From: CAINVV01 sp038323575
Lineage (GTDB): Bacteria; Bacteroidota; Bacteroidia; Bacteroidales; Prolixibacteraceae
NCBI GenBank assembly: GCA_038323575.1
Contig: JBBQHB010000014.1
Location: forward strand, 11,809 to 75,808
Length of the DNA stretch: 64,000 nucleotides
Direction of reading: 5' to 3'
Shown: in pieces, positions 43,945-53,116 of the stretch
Layout: every line of letters starts with the position of its first letter
Numbering within the stretch: the stretch's first letter is position 1
Position numbers and translations under genes: made by a program
The notes under the pieces: generated by a model
Database searches by the model: none
What the model saw: the letters and a program-made list of their open reading frames with translations, nothing else
What the model was told of the DNA's origin: nothing

Positions 43945-46010
43945 AACGACCATGCGACACCGAACAGAAAAGTGGAAACCGGGGCAGGATAAACAGGAGA
44001 AGTGTAAAAGCCTCCTTTAACAAACTGGGTAGCAAGATTCGTGTACTTTAGGTAAAACATTGTCCGCTTAAGTCTTAGGTTGATAAAAGCATCCACCCAG
44101 GCAAAATCACCAATCGTTTCAGTATTCTGACGGTAAAACATGCCGGTAGCCGGAGCGTATTGATCTGCATAATATGCTGTCTCATAGCGCGTATCCACTC
44201 CAAACTGGAAATGAAGAACCTTGGCATATATTCCTTCGTAATAAGTAGAATTTCTGACGCTTACTTTTGGCAGGATAAGGTACAAACCGGTAGTGGTATG
44301 TTGAAATACAACCCAGTTGCGAATATTTAGCCCGCCAAATTTAAAATCCTTGTTTAACATTCCCTGTAAAACTGAAAATTCAGTAATGGCCTGTTCCGGC
44401 AATGCCTTTTCGTTGAAAAATACGTACTTATTGATGATGGCGTAATTGACTGAGGCTTTAAATCGCCATCCCGGTTTATCCAGGACCGCACCTAGCCTTA
44501 ATGTGTAAGTTCTGTCAAAAGAATTCTCCCACTTGTAATGATTCGAATAATAGTTATCGTAAAAATAGTCAGGCGTACGGTTTGACATTCCGCCCAGAAT
44601 CCGTAAAAATGAGGTGTCTTTTTTTGCCCTGAATGGTTTCTCCAGCTCGCCTGAAAGATCATAATCCAGTGCACTGCGTCCCTGAATCCAATACTTTCCT
44701 GTTACATTCCAGTTAAGGAAACGGCCGTCGCTCCTGTATGCTGAGCCACCGATATAGGTATTAGCGTATTTGTGTCCCTGCGTCAATCCCAAGGGCGGAT
44801 GGGTTACCCCTACAGAGTCAATAGTAAGTTCCTGCTGAGGGAAATAAACATTCACGAGGTCGTTGGAAATGAAAACCTGTTTCCCGAAGGTGTATTTCCG
44901 GTCGGGGGCTTCAAGGAATTTAAGGATAAAACGGTTTGTTATTACCGATTTCCCGGATTTGTCTTTTGTGGCTGGATCATCAGCAGTTCCCAAAGTGCTG
45001 TTGATATACGGAACATGATCTTTGCCGTAGAAATTAACCGTACCTCTGTCGTCAGTATAAATATATTTGGGATTAGGATCCGCTTCAACGAAGACCCTGG
45101 ATGACTTTTGAAGATCCATTACATGCATCAGGGCAACTCTTGGGATAAATTGCTGAAAAATTTCCTTTTTATCCTCCATCTCTTTCCAAACCCCCAGCTT
45201 GAACTGATGCGTCAGGGCAGCGAAAATATTGTCGTTAAGCGTATTTACATCGTTAAGCCAGACGGTGATGTTTTCGGGCTTAATATCAGGATTTTCAATG
45301 TCTTTTGGATTGGGCAGACCGCCGTTTTCCTGGTTTTCGAATTTGTTTTTACCGATCGAAACCCAATAATCGTACCGATCGAAATTCCCTTTGGAGAATA
45401 GCCCGATGCTGCGGTCTTTGGCCTGTTGATTGAGGTATTTGCCGGAAGATCCGATTGAATTGAAATAGAAACCGAAATTGATATGTTTGTTGATATTCTG
45501 GGTATGGAAAACTTTCATGATTGTCTCACCCTTCGGCTTATTTTGGAACCACTGTCCATAAATGAGATAAGTATAGGGTTTGGTTGCATCATAAAATTTT
45601 ACTCCCCCAGGCCATAGACCGTAGTCGAAATAGTTCTTTTGAAAAAGAAAATTTCCATCAACCTCTTTTCGCTGGAAAAAATCACCCGACTGATAAGAAT
45701 TTCCAATGTTACCCAATGTCTGAACGGATACAGAATTCTTATAGGTAGGATTGTAAATGTGAAAATCGATCAGCGATGTGTCAACCTTTACCTCTTTGAC
45801 ACGTGAGAGATCTTCGGTCATCTGATATTCACGCAGCCTGAAAACAATTGAGTCATTTTTGGTTTTCACTCCCTTTGCCTTTTGCCGACTGCCGCCTGAC
45901 CCGGAACCCGATTGACCTGAACCCCTGTCCATACCCGGTACCTGGGCATTTAAAACCAGTCCATCCAGCAAAAGCATTGATACAAAAAGAAGTTTGAAAC
46001 TAAAATTCAT
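43935..46010 (-). CDS. Putative outer-membrane porin, Porin_10 type
   Basis: A 691-residue exported protein. Signal peptide of about 22 residues (LLFVSMLLLDGLVLNAQ). A Ser/Gly-rich linker follows, then beta strands throughout, with YETAYYADQYAPATGMFYRQ near 620-639 and the end FLFGVAWSFYN, closing on an aromatic-Asn pair. This matches the Porin_10 family specific to Bacteroidota. No transport substrate is known. It is not linked to TonB or SusD. Confidence 0.85.
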   Translation of the reverse strand: MNFSFKLLFVSMLLLDGLVLNAQVPGMDRGSGQSGSGSGGSRQKAKGVKTKNDSIVFRLREYQMTEDLSRVKEVKVDTSLIDFHIYNPTYKNSVSVQTLGNIGNSYQSGDFFQRKEVDGNFLFQKNYFDYGLWPGGVKFYDATKPYTYLIYGQWFQNKPKGETIMKVFHTQNINKHINFGFYFNSIGSSGKYLNQQAKDRSIGLFSKGNFDRYDYWVSIGKNKFENQENGGLPNPKDIENPDIKPENITVWLNDVNTLNDNIFAALTHQFKLGVWKEMEDKKEIFQQFIPRVALMHVMDLQKSSRVFVEADPNPKYIYTDDRGTVNFYGKDHVPYINSTLGTADDPATKDKSGKSVITNRFILKFLEAPDRKYTFGKQVFISNDLVNVYFPQQELTIDSVGVTHPPLGLTQGHKYANTYIGGSAYRSDGRFLNWNVTGKYWIQGRSALDYDLSGELEKPFRAKKDTSFLRILGGMSNRTPDYFYDNYYSNHYKWENSFDRTYTLRLGAVLDKPGWRFKASVNYAIINKYVFFNEKALPEQAITEFSVLQGMLNKDFKFGGLNIRNWVVFQHTTTGLYLILPKVSVRNSTYYEGIYAKVLHFQFGVDTRYETAYYADQYAPATGMFYRQNTETIGDFAWVDAFINLRLKRTMFYLKYTNLATQFVKGGFYTSPVYPAPVSTFLFGVAWSFYN

Positions 46011-46031
46011 GGCGCAAATATAGGCATTTCG

Positions 46032-48941
46032 TCAAGATCGGCGAATTTTCGGTTTTCGGTTTTTGATTTTGGAGACCAGTCTGCCCAGTTCGCCCACCCA
46101 AAGCACCACAGAAGTGGAGCCTATGATTAAAATCCAGTCTTCTGCCGGCAATGGGAAAGTGCGGAAAACATCCTTCCCAAATGTGACAATCAATATCTGG
46201 CCAACTAAAATCAGCACAACTGTGATGACAAATCCGGCACTTTTATGAAGGTTGTAAAAGGCTGAATTTCCGGAGGAAAAGGCTTTGGCATTGAACAGGT
46301 TCCAGAATTGGAGCATGACAAAAATTGTAAAAAAACGGGACAGATTAAGGCGCGAGATCTCTCCGTCCGGACCGGTGAGGTACCACAGCAACCCCAAAAG
46401 GAAAGTCACGAAAATTAATCCTACAGCTAGGATAAAAGTTCGCATCTGCGGAGTGATAATGAAATCATCGTTTTTTCGGGGCTTGTGATGCATCACCTTT
46501 TTGTTTGGGGGCAGGGATGCCAGCGCTGCTGCCGCAAAGGTATCCATGATCAGGTTTACCCATAGCATCTGGGTGACTGTTAAAGGCATTTGACGGCCCA
46601 AAATGGATCCCAACAAAACAATGACAAGTGCAGTTACATTGATGGTTAACTGAAAAAGAATAAAGCGCTGGATGTTCTGGTACAACGATCTTCCCCACAT
46701 CACGGCAGTGGCGATGCTTCTGAACGAATCGTCAAGAAGGGTAATGTCGCTTGCCTCTTTGGCTACAGAGGTTCCTGAACCCATGGATAGCCCGACATGG
46801 GCGAAATTGAGTGCAGGGGCATCATTGGTGCCGTCACCGGTAACAGCCACAATAGATCCTGCGCGCTGCAACAATTGAACCAGCCGCTGTTTGTCGGCAG
46901 GACGGGCGCGGCACATAATTTTTAATTTCCGGATACGGTCGGATGCCTCCTCGTCAGTTAGTGCGCCAAATTCAACCCCGGTGATCAACTGGCTTTCTCC
47001 GTCCCCATCTAACCAGATACCTATCTGCCGGCCAATCTCTCTCGCGGTACCCGGAGTATCTCCCGTGACCATTTTAATGTCGATTCCTGCGCGCAGACAA
47101 TCTGACACTGCTTCCGGAACATCTTCCCTTACCGGATCAGAGATGGCAACAATGCCCATAAACCGGAGGTTGGAACTTTTGACAGTTCCACTGATAATCA
47201 CTTTCTGTTCTTCCTCAATTTCTTCCCAGGCAAATCCGAGTGTGCGCATTGCCTGGTTCTGGTATTCCAGCAACAAAGAATCTACTTCGGATTTGTATGC
47301 TGCGGCAGGCAATATCTTATCTGTGAGTTGAACCGTATGGCAAAGTTCCAGAACAATTTCAGGGGCGCCTTTGACGAAAAGGATTTTTTTCCCTGCCGGG
47401 GTTCTGACAATCGTGGCCATGTATTTTCGTTCGGTAGAAAAAGTAAGTTGCGCAACTACTTCAAGTTCGTAACGGGATTCAAGATAGTTGGTCCCCTGGT
47501 CATGGAGCCAGAACAGAAGCGCCGCTTCTGTCGGATTCCCGATCGAACGGACATGTGCCGGATCAGTAAAGTCAAGATAGGCTGTAGAATTGACTGCAAT
47601 GGCCATTCTGACAAGTTCACTTAACGGATTGTTGGTTAAGGTCTGATGTTCAAGGCCAAAGAAATTGGTCCTGTAAACCTGCATTTTGTTTTGGGTAAGC
47701 GTTCCGGTTTTGTCTGTGCATATTACAGTAGTTGCGCCCATGGTTTCACAGGCGTGCATCTTCCTGACCAGGTTGTTGGACTGCAACATCCGGCGCATAC
47801 TCAGGGCAAGGCTCAATGTGACGCTCATCGGCAATCCTTCGGGCACTGCTACTACAATCAAGGTCACGGATACCATAAAATAGGATAAAATTTTGCCGGC
47901 AATGTCCAGGGAAATCCACGATTCATTTAGCGCGAGGTTCAGATTTAATAGATATGCGATGCCGCCAAATACTGCAAATGTGGTCAAGCCGATCAGGATC
48001 CATTTGATCCAACTACCGTTTTTAATGCTTTTGGGTGTTTTGAATTTTTGATTGATCATGCCCAATCCGTCAAAGACGATAGGTACCCACACCTTAACCA
48101 GGGCAACCATCATGGAGAAGATGACCAGGGTGGTGGAAAACTTTTGTACAAAAGTCATTACGTTTGCTCCGGAATGAAGGTCCTTGACAAACAGTACGAT
48201 GAAAGTCAGAGCAGCAAGTAAAAACCCGACCACCCCGATCAGTCTGGCCAACACGTCGAGCTGTTTGTTCAAAGGGGTCTCTTCCCCGCTCATCCTGGCT
48301 GATTCGCGCGCAACCTGGCCATATTCAGTCCGGTTACCTACCTGGAAAATCTCTGCAGTACCGTGTCCGTCCACAACCGTTGTTCCCCTGTAGACACAAT
48401 TCGACGGATAGGTAGCCTCTTTTTCAAAATCTTTTTCGTGGATTGTTTTGTTGATGACAGGTTCTCCGGTCAGGGAGGATTCATTGATCTGCATTGAAAC
48501 AGCCTCCAGTAACAATCCGTCTGCCGGAACCTCATCCCCGGTTGAGAGCAGCACAAGATCTCCCACCACAATGTCAGCCTTTGGGACTTCGCAGATATTG
48601 CTGTTCCTGATTACCTTAACAAGTGTTTCATCATTAACTTTATTGAGGATTTCAAATTTCTTGGTGGCATCCAATTCAAACCAGAAGGCTATACCTGTTG
48701 CCAGAAAGATAGCGAAGAAGATGCCGATGGTCTCTGCAAATTCCCGGTGAACGAAAGAGATGCCTAACGACAGAAAGGCTGCGACCAGCAGGATACGGAT
48801 AATAGGGTCTTCAAATTTTTCGATGAAAAGTTTCCAGACTGATGCTTTTTGGGGTGGCGTAAGTAGGTTGGATCCGTGAATTTTTCTGCTCTCCGCAATT
48901 TCAGCATTTGACAGCCCGGTCAGTAGTTTTTTAGATTCCAT
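46032..48941 (-). CDS. P-type Ca2+-type cation ATPase (PMCA/SERCA-like)
   Basis: About 969 residues from ATG 48941; the frame runs 10 codons further but MESKKLLTGLSNAEIAESRK is the natural start. Actuator motif SSLTGEPV near 163; M4 with VAVPEGLPMSVTLSLALSMR (PEGLP) near 368; phosphorylation motif ICTDKTGTLTQNK near 405; KGAPE near 509; MVTGDTPGTAREIGRQIGI near 617; VTGDGTNDAPAL near 676. M5-M10 follow in the C-terminal third. By family it pumps Ca2+ (or Mn2+) out of the cytosol. The TetR-controlled efflux operon diverges from it. Confidence 0.92.
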   Translation of the reverse strand: MESKKLLTGLSNAEIAESRKIHGSNLLTPPQKASVWKLFIEKFEDPIIRILLVAAFLSLGISFVHREFAETIGIFFAIFLATGIAFWFELDATKKFEILNKVNDETLVKVIRNSNICEVPKADIVVGDLVLLSTGDEVPADGLLLEAVSMQINESSLTGEPVINKTIHEKDFEKEATYPSNCVYRGTTVVDGHGTAEIFQVGNRTEYGQVARESARMSGEETPLNKQLDVLARLIGVVGFLLAALTFIVLFVKDLHSGANVMTFVQKFSTTLVIFSMMVALVKVWVPIVFDGLGMINQKFKTPKSIKNGSWIKWILIGLTTFAVFGGIAYLLNLNLALNESWISLDIAGKILSYFMVSVTLIVVAVPEGLPMSVTLSLALSMRRMLQSNNLVRKMHACETMGATTVICTDKTGTLTQNKMQVYRTNFFGLEHQTLTNNPLSELVRMAIAVNSTAYLDFTDPAHVRSIGNPTEAALLFWLHDQGTNYLESRYELEVVAQLTFSTERKYMATIVRTPAGKKILFVKGAPEIVLELCHTVQLTDKILPAAAYKSEVDSLLLEYQNQAMRTLGFAWEEIEEEQKVIISGTVKSSNLRFMGIVAISDPVREDVPEAVSDCLRAGIDIKMVTGDTPGTAREIGRQIGIWLDGDGESQLITGVEFGALTDEEASDRIRKLKIMCRARPADKQRLVQLLQRAGSIVAVTGDGTNDAPALNFAHVGLSMGSGTSVAKEASDITLLDDSFRSIATAVMWGRSLYQNIQRFILFQLTINVTALVIVLLGSILGRQMPLTVTQMLWVNLIMDTFAAAALASLPPNKKVMHHKPRKNDDFIITPQMRTFILAVGLIFVTFLLGLLWYLTGPDGEISRLNLSRFFTIFVMLQFWNLFNAKAFSSGNSAFYNLHKSAGFVITVVLILVGQILIVTFGKDVFRTFPLPAEDWILIIGSTSVVLWVGELGRLVSKIKNRKPKIRRS

Positions 48942-48990
48942 CCTAATTGTGATTATGCGCCAAATATACACTAAAAAGTAATTTCAGAGA

Positions 48991-49025
48991 ATTAACCAAA
49001 TAGTTTAACCAAATGGTTAACTTTG
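48991..49025. promoter_or_regulatory. TetR operator overlapping a -7 box
   Basis: TTAACCA-AA-TGGTTAA (49005-49020) is a palindrome with 7-base arms, preceded by another TTAACCA half site at 48992-48998. TAACTTTG at 49018-49025 fits TAnnTTTG and overlaps the right arm. The TetR ATG is 20 bases past it. This placement predicts autorepression and possible effect on the divergent ATPase. Confidence 0.65.
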
Positions 49026-49044
49026 TTTCGAATATTTTTTTAAG

Positions 49045-49647
49045 ATGAGTTCAGACGCGACCAAAGAGAAGATTGTACAGGCGGCGCACGATGTGTTTAT
49101 CCGCAAAGGGATGGATGGTGCAAGGATGCAGGAGATTGCCGACGAGGCAGGGATCAACAAAGCCCTGCTTCACTACTACTTTCATTCGAAACAACAGCTT
49201 TTCAATGAAGTTTTTTACGGGATACTTAGCCGGTTAATTCCTGGTGTAATTGAGATTTTCAAAAGTGACAACTCTTTTATGGACAAGATTGAGGCAATCG
49301 TGAGTGAATATGACTCCTTCATGTTTAGGAATCCGTATTTGCCGCAGTTTGTTATCAGGGAGATCAACAGGGATCCGGATCAGCTCTCCGGTTTCATGTC
49401 AGATCAGGGGCTGGATTTTGAGCTGGTAGAAAGAATGATCAATCAGGAGATAAATGCAGGCAATATCCGGCCTGTCACCTTTCCGCATCTTTTCGCCAAT
49501 CTGATTGGCATGATTGTCATACCTTACTTGGCCAGACCTTTGTTTCAAAGAAAACTTTTCAGAAATGATACCGTAAAATATGATCAGTTCCTGCAGGAAC
49601 GGAAAAAGGTTATAGCATCATTTGTCAGACAGGCATTAACCGCCTGA
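49045..49647 (+). CDS. TetR/AcrR-family regulator
   Basis: A 200-residue regulator. HTH near 10-56: KEKIVQAAHDVFIRKGMDGA, then MQEIADEAGINKALLHYYFH (TetR signature). The rest is a helical ligand domain of ordinary length. It is the first gene before a TolC-HlyD-ABC set, so it likely responds to a toxic compound or membrane stress. The ligand is unknown. Confidence 0.93.
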   Translation: MSSDATKEKIVQAAHDVFIRKGMDGARMQEIADEAGINKALLHYYFHSKQQLFNEVFYGILSRLIPGVIEIFKSDNSFMDKIEAIVSEYDSFMFRNPYLPQFVIREINRDPDQLSGFMSDQGLDFELVERMINQEINAGNIRPVTFPHLFANLIGMIVIPYLARPLFQRKLFRNDTVKYDQFLQERKKVIASFVRQALTA

Positions 49648-49704
49648 CTTTTTATTTTGACCATGAATTAAAACATTATTGACAGCTTAAATAATAACAG
49701 CAAA

Positions 49705-50964
49705 ATGAGACAAACATTGATTTTACTTTTACTACTTACTGCCGGTTTGACTTATGGACAGGTAAGTTCCATCAACCTGGAGGATTGTTACCGGCTTGCC
49801 CGCGAAAATTATCCTAAGTTGACGGATACGCAACGGCAGAAAGAGATCAGCGATCTCAAAATTCAAAACATAGGGAATGCCTGGAACCCGCAGCTTAACC
49901 TGAATGGACAGGCAACTTACCAGAGTGAAGTAACAAAAGTGAATGTTCCCATTCCGGGGATTACTATTCCTTCGCCCTCGAAGGATCAGTACAAAGCCTA
50001 CCTCGATGTAAAACAGACAATTTACGATGGTGGAGCAACAGAGGCAAACCGATCGTTGGAAAAATCGGGCCTGGCCGCCGACTTGCAGAATTTCGAAGTT
50101 GAGATTTATTCTTTGCACGAAAGGGTCAATCAACTCTACTTTACAATTTTGCTGATGAAGGAAAATGAAGAGGTGCTGAAACTTAAAAGATCTGTCCTCG
50201 ACGAGCGAATAAAGGTTCTGGAATCAGGTTTCAAAAACGGAGTGGTCACCGCCAGGGACATGGATATCCTGAAAGCGGAAAGGTTGCTGACAGAGCAGCA
50301 GATCAGTGATATTCACGGGGAAAGGATTTCCGGCCTGGGCGCTTTGGGGATACTGACCAATCAGGTACTGAACGATTATACCTTATTGGCTGAACCTTTC
50401 AAAACAGCAAAAAGCAACGAAATTGCCCGGCCTGAGTTAAAATACTTCGATTTGCTCGAAAACAAGATTGACCAGAATTCCGAATTGCTGCTAAAGACAA
50501 GAAATCCGAAGATATTTGGCTTCGGACAAGCAGGATACGGAAGGCCCGGACTGAACATGCTTAAAAACACATTTGATCCATACTACCTGGTTGGATTGGG
50601 ATTGTCGTGGAATGTGCTTGACTGGAAACAAACATCCAGAAGCAGAAAAATACTTGAGGTACAGAAGGAGATGGTGGGCAGCCAGAAAGCATCCTTCGAC
50701 CAAAACCTTTCCATTTTACTTTTCAAAGCGGATGAGGCGATCAAAAAAGCCGACCAACTCTTGAAAATCGATGAAGAACTGGTGGCCTTACGCACAAAAA
50801 TCGCTAAAAGTTCAGCAGTACAGCTTGAAAACGGGGTCATCACTTCAGCAGATTACGTCGCCGATCTGAATGCTGCCACACAAGCCTCCGTCAGCCAGAA
50901 GAGCCATCAGGTGCAATTATATTATGCAATAACCAATTACAATACCCTTGCGGGGAAACCGTAA
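49705..50964 (+). CDS. TolC-family outer-membrane efflux protein
   Basis: A 419-residue exported protein with signal peptide (ILLLLLLTAGLTYG). Two OEP repeats: LEDCYRLARENYPKLTDTQR near 25 and, later, LYYAITNYNTLAGKP at the C-terminal end. The helical coil regions are typical of the alpha-barrel (ERIKVLESGFKNGVVTARDM). It is the exit duct for the ABC exporter coded downstream. A 7-bp array starts just after its stop. Confidence 0.9.
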   Translation: MRQTLILLLLLTAGLTYGQVSSINLEDCYRLARENYPKLTDTQRQKEISDLKIQNIGNAWNPQLNLNGQATYQSEVTKVNVPIPGITIPSPSKDQYKAYLDVKQTIYDGGATEANRSLEKSGLAADLQNFEVEIYSLHERVNQLYFTILLMKENEEVLKLKRSVLDERIKVLESGFKNGVVTARDMDILKAERLLTEQQISDIHGERISGLGALGILTNQVLNDYTLLAEPFKTAKSNEIARPELKYFDLLENKIDQNSELLLKTRNPKIFGFGQAGYGRPGLNMLKNTFDPYYLVGLGLSWNVLDWKQTSRSRKILEVQKEMVGSQKASFDQNLSILLFKADEAIKKADQLLKIDEELVALRTKIAKSSAVQLENGVITSADYVADLNAATQASVSQKSHQVQLYYAITNYNTLAGKP

Positions 50965-50966
50965 CG

Positions 50967-51033
50967 AAAGGATAAAGGATAAAGGATAAAGGATAAAGGA
51001 TAAAGGATAAAGGATAAAGGATAAAGGATAAAG
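50967..51033. repeat. Perfect 7-bp tandem array AAAGGAT (about 9.5 units)
   Basis: AAAGGAT is repeated without error over 67 bases, starting 3 bases after the TolC stop. The unit is clean, unlike the other degenerate arrays, so it may have expanded recently. It lies inside the efflux operon. The purine-rich RNA contains AGGA at each unit. Confidence 0.9.
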
Positions 51034-51281
51034 TAAAGAGCATATCCGGTCAATTTTGATTTTGGAATGTTGCCACGAATAGGTTTGAAGTGTTTAGAAT
51101 GTTTAAAAAAGTTTGAAATGTTGTAGATCCCTAAGATTGCCAAATGGTTGGATTTAAAAGGATTACAGATTGGAAATTGGTATTTGATCTTTTCGGACGG
51201 AAGGAGAACATGTCGATAGGAAATTAAAGATAAAATATTGATATTAATGATTTAAGATAATAGAATTGATAACAAACAATT
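51034..51281. other. Non-coding gap between TolC and HlyD genes
   Basis: No gene. At 51084-51125 there are degenerate GTTTGAAGTGTTTAGAATG units like those at 13449. At 51191-51204 TTTTCGGACGGAAG matches 14 bases also seen near 4513-4526. No clear promoter was found for the HlyD gene. Confidence 0.5.
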
Positions 51282-52178
51282 ATGAGAACAACAAAACTAT
51301 GCTTGATGATCGGACTGGTAGTCAGTCTGGCGTTTTTCTCCTGCAACAGCCAAAAGGATGCATCAGATGCATTCGGGAATTTTGAAGCCGACGACCAGCT
51401 GGTTTCCTCCGAAATAGCAGGGAAACTGCTCAGCTGCAATTTTGAAGAAGGTATGATCTTGTCAAAAGGAGCAGAAATTGCTGTTGTTGATACTGTACCG
51501 CTTGTTTTGCAGGTCACACAGATGGAATCACAAATGGTAACCATTCAGGCACAAAAACAAAGTGTCAAATCTCAGGTTGCGGTAATAGCGCAGCAAAAGA
51601 AGAACCTTGAAAAAGACAAAACCCGCATCAGCAACATGCTGAGAGACGGTGCGGCTACCCAGAAGCAGCTGGATGATGTTACGGGAAATTCGGAGGTTTT
51701 TGACAAGCAGATTTCCAATACGCTTTCCCAGGACCGGGTGCTTTCGAGTCAGGCAGAAGTAATTGAAACCCAGCTGGCACAACTGCGAGATAAAATCAGC
51801 AGGTGCCGCATCCTTTCACCAATCAACGGTCTGGTTTTGGAAAGATATAAAAAAGCCGGAGAACTGGTCGGGCAGGGGCAGTCATTGTGCCGCATAGCTG
51901 ATGTCTCAGCGCTCAATCTCCGCGTTTATGTTAGCGGAGATCAGTTGCCCCATCTCAAAATCGGGCAAAAAGTGAAAGTCGTCATCGATGATACAGCCAC
52001 TAAAAACAGAACCATCGAAGGAACAGTTTCCTGGATATCCTCAGAGGCAGAATTTACCCCCAAGATTATCCAGACCAAAGTAGAAAGGGTGAAACTGGTA
52101 TATGCAGTGAAGGTGAAGGTTTCGAACGACGGATCCCTTAAAATCGGGATGCCGGGCGAGATAAAGTTCATTGATTGA
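51282..52178 (+). CDS. HlyD/YbhG-type periplasmic adaptor lipoprotein
   Basis: A 298-residue adaptor. Lipobox VVSLAFFSC near 13-21, Cys as lipid site. Half-lipoyl and coiled coil near 60-165 (VTQMESQMVTIQAQKQSVKS; MLRDGAATQKQLDDVTG), second half-lipoyl SPINGLVLERYKKAGELVGQ near 178-197, then beta-barrel. It links the ABC permeases to TolC. The ABC ATPase starts 7 bases after its stop. Confidence 0.92.
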   Translation: MRTTKLCLMIGLVVSLAFFSCNSQKDASDAFGNFEADDQLVSSEIAGKLLSCNFEEGMILSKGAEIAVVDTVPLVLQVTQMESQMVTIQAQKQSVKSQVAVIAQQKKNLEKDKTRISNMLRDGAATQKQLDDVTGNSEVFDKQISNTLSQDRVLSSQAEVIETQLAQLRDKISRCRILSPINGLVLERYKKAGELVGQGQSLCRIADVSALNLRVYVSGDQLPHLKIGQKVKVVIDDTATKNRTIEGTVSWISSEAEFTPKIIQTKVERVKLVYAVKVKVSNDGSLKIGMPGEIKFID

Positions 52179-52185
52179 GACTGCC

Positions 52186-53106
52186 ATGATAAAAATTGCC
52201 AACATTGAAAAAAGCTACGGCGATCTCAAAGCCCTGAAGGGGATCTCCCTCGAAGTGGAAAATGGAGAGCTTTTCGGACTGATCGGTCCCGATGGTGCCG
52301 GCAAAACCACGCTGATGCGCATTCTGGTTACTTTGTTGAAACCGGACAAGGGGTTTGCCACACTCGACGGGCTGGATGTTGTAGCCGATTTTCGCAAGAT
52401 CCGCCGGATGGTGGGTTACATGCCGGGCCGCTTCTCTTTGTACCAGGATCTGACAGTGGAAGAGAACCTGCAGTTTTTTGCCACTGTTTTTGGAGGAACT
52501 GTTGAGGAGAACTATTACCTGATCAAGGATATTTACGGCCAGATCGAACCCTTCAAGGACCGGCCGGCCGGGAAGCTTTCGGGAGGTATGAAACAGAAAC
52601 TGGCACTCTCCTGCGCGCTCATCCATGCACCCAAGGTGCTGATTCTGGATGAACCAACAACCGGGGTGGATGCTGTTTCCCGGAAAGAGTTTTGGGAAAT
52701 GCTCAACAACCTGCGCAAAAAGGGGATAACCATTTTGGTTTCCACACCTTACATGGATGAAGCCAATCTTTGCGACCGGGTAGCCTTGTTTCAGAACGGA
52801 GCTATTTTATCCATCGATACGCCGAAGAAGATAACCGAAAGCTTTACCAGGAAGCTGCTAAGTGTAAAAGTCGGAAGTACAACACAAAGGTTTGAGAGCG
52901 TTGGACTTTTAAAGCAACTCAAAGGGGTCGATTCGGTCTTTTCGTTCGGCGACTCGATTCACGTCACCTGCACAGATACAGGTTTAAATGAAAAAATTTT
53001 GCAGGAATACCTTCACGGTCACGGGCAAACGGAAGTATCAGTCAAACAGATACCGGCAAGCATTGAGGATGTTTTCATGGAACTGATGCAGAAAACGGAA
53101 AATTGA
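52186..53106 (+). CDS. ABC transporter ATP-binding protein (drug-exporter type), first
   Basis: About 306 residues from ATG 52186 (upstream TTG overlaps the HlyD end and is less likely). Walker A GPDGAGKTT near 38, Q-loop near 85, signature LSGGMKQKLALSCAL near 131, Walker B VLILDEPTTGVD near 151-162. A C-terminal extension of about 90 residues follows, as in CcmA/DrrA-like exporters. Pairs with the next ATPase, as in YbhF-like systems where one gene carries both domains. Confidence 0.93.
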   Translation: MIKIANIEKSYGDLKALKGISLEVENGELFGLIGPDGAGKTTLMRILVTLLKPDKGFATLDGLDVVADFRKIRRMVGYMPGRFSLYQDLTVEENLQFFATVFGGTVEENYYLIKDIYGQIEPFKDRPAGKLSGGMKQKLALSCALIHAPKVLILDEPTTGVDAVSRKEFWEMLNNLRKKGITILVSTPYMDEANLCDRVALFQNGAILSIDTPKKITESFTRKLLSVKVGSTTQRFESVGLLKQLKGVDSVFSFGDSIHVTCTDTGLNEKILQEYLHGHGQTEVSVKQIPASIEDVFMELMQKTEN

Positions 53107-53116
53107 AATACTTGGA

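Noticed and set aside
50967..51033. Possible CRISPR array
   Set aside because: Repeats are 7 bases and contiguous, with no spacers and no cas genes nearby. The same applies to the other short arrays.
4511..51204. 14-base match TTTTCGGACGGAAG at 4513-4526 and 51191-51204
   Set aside because: Shared word is short and neither flank extends the match well; may be a remnant of a dispersed repeat but not supportable from two copies.
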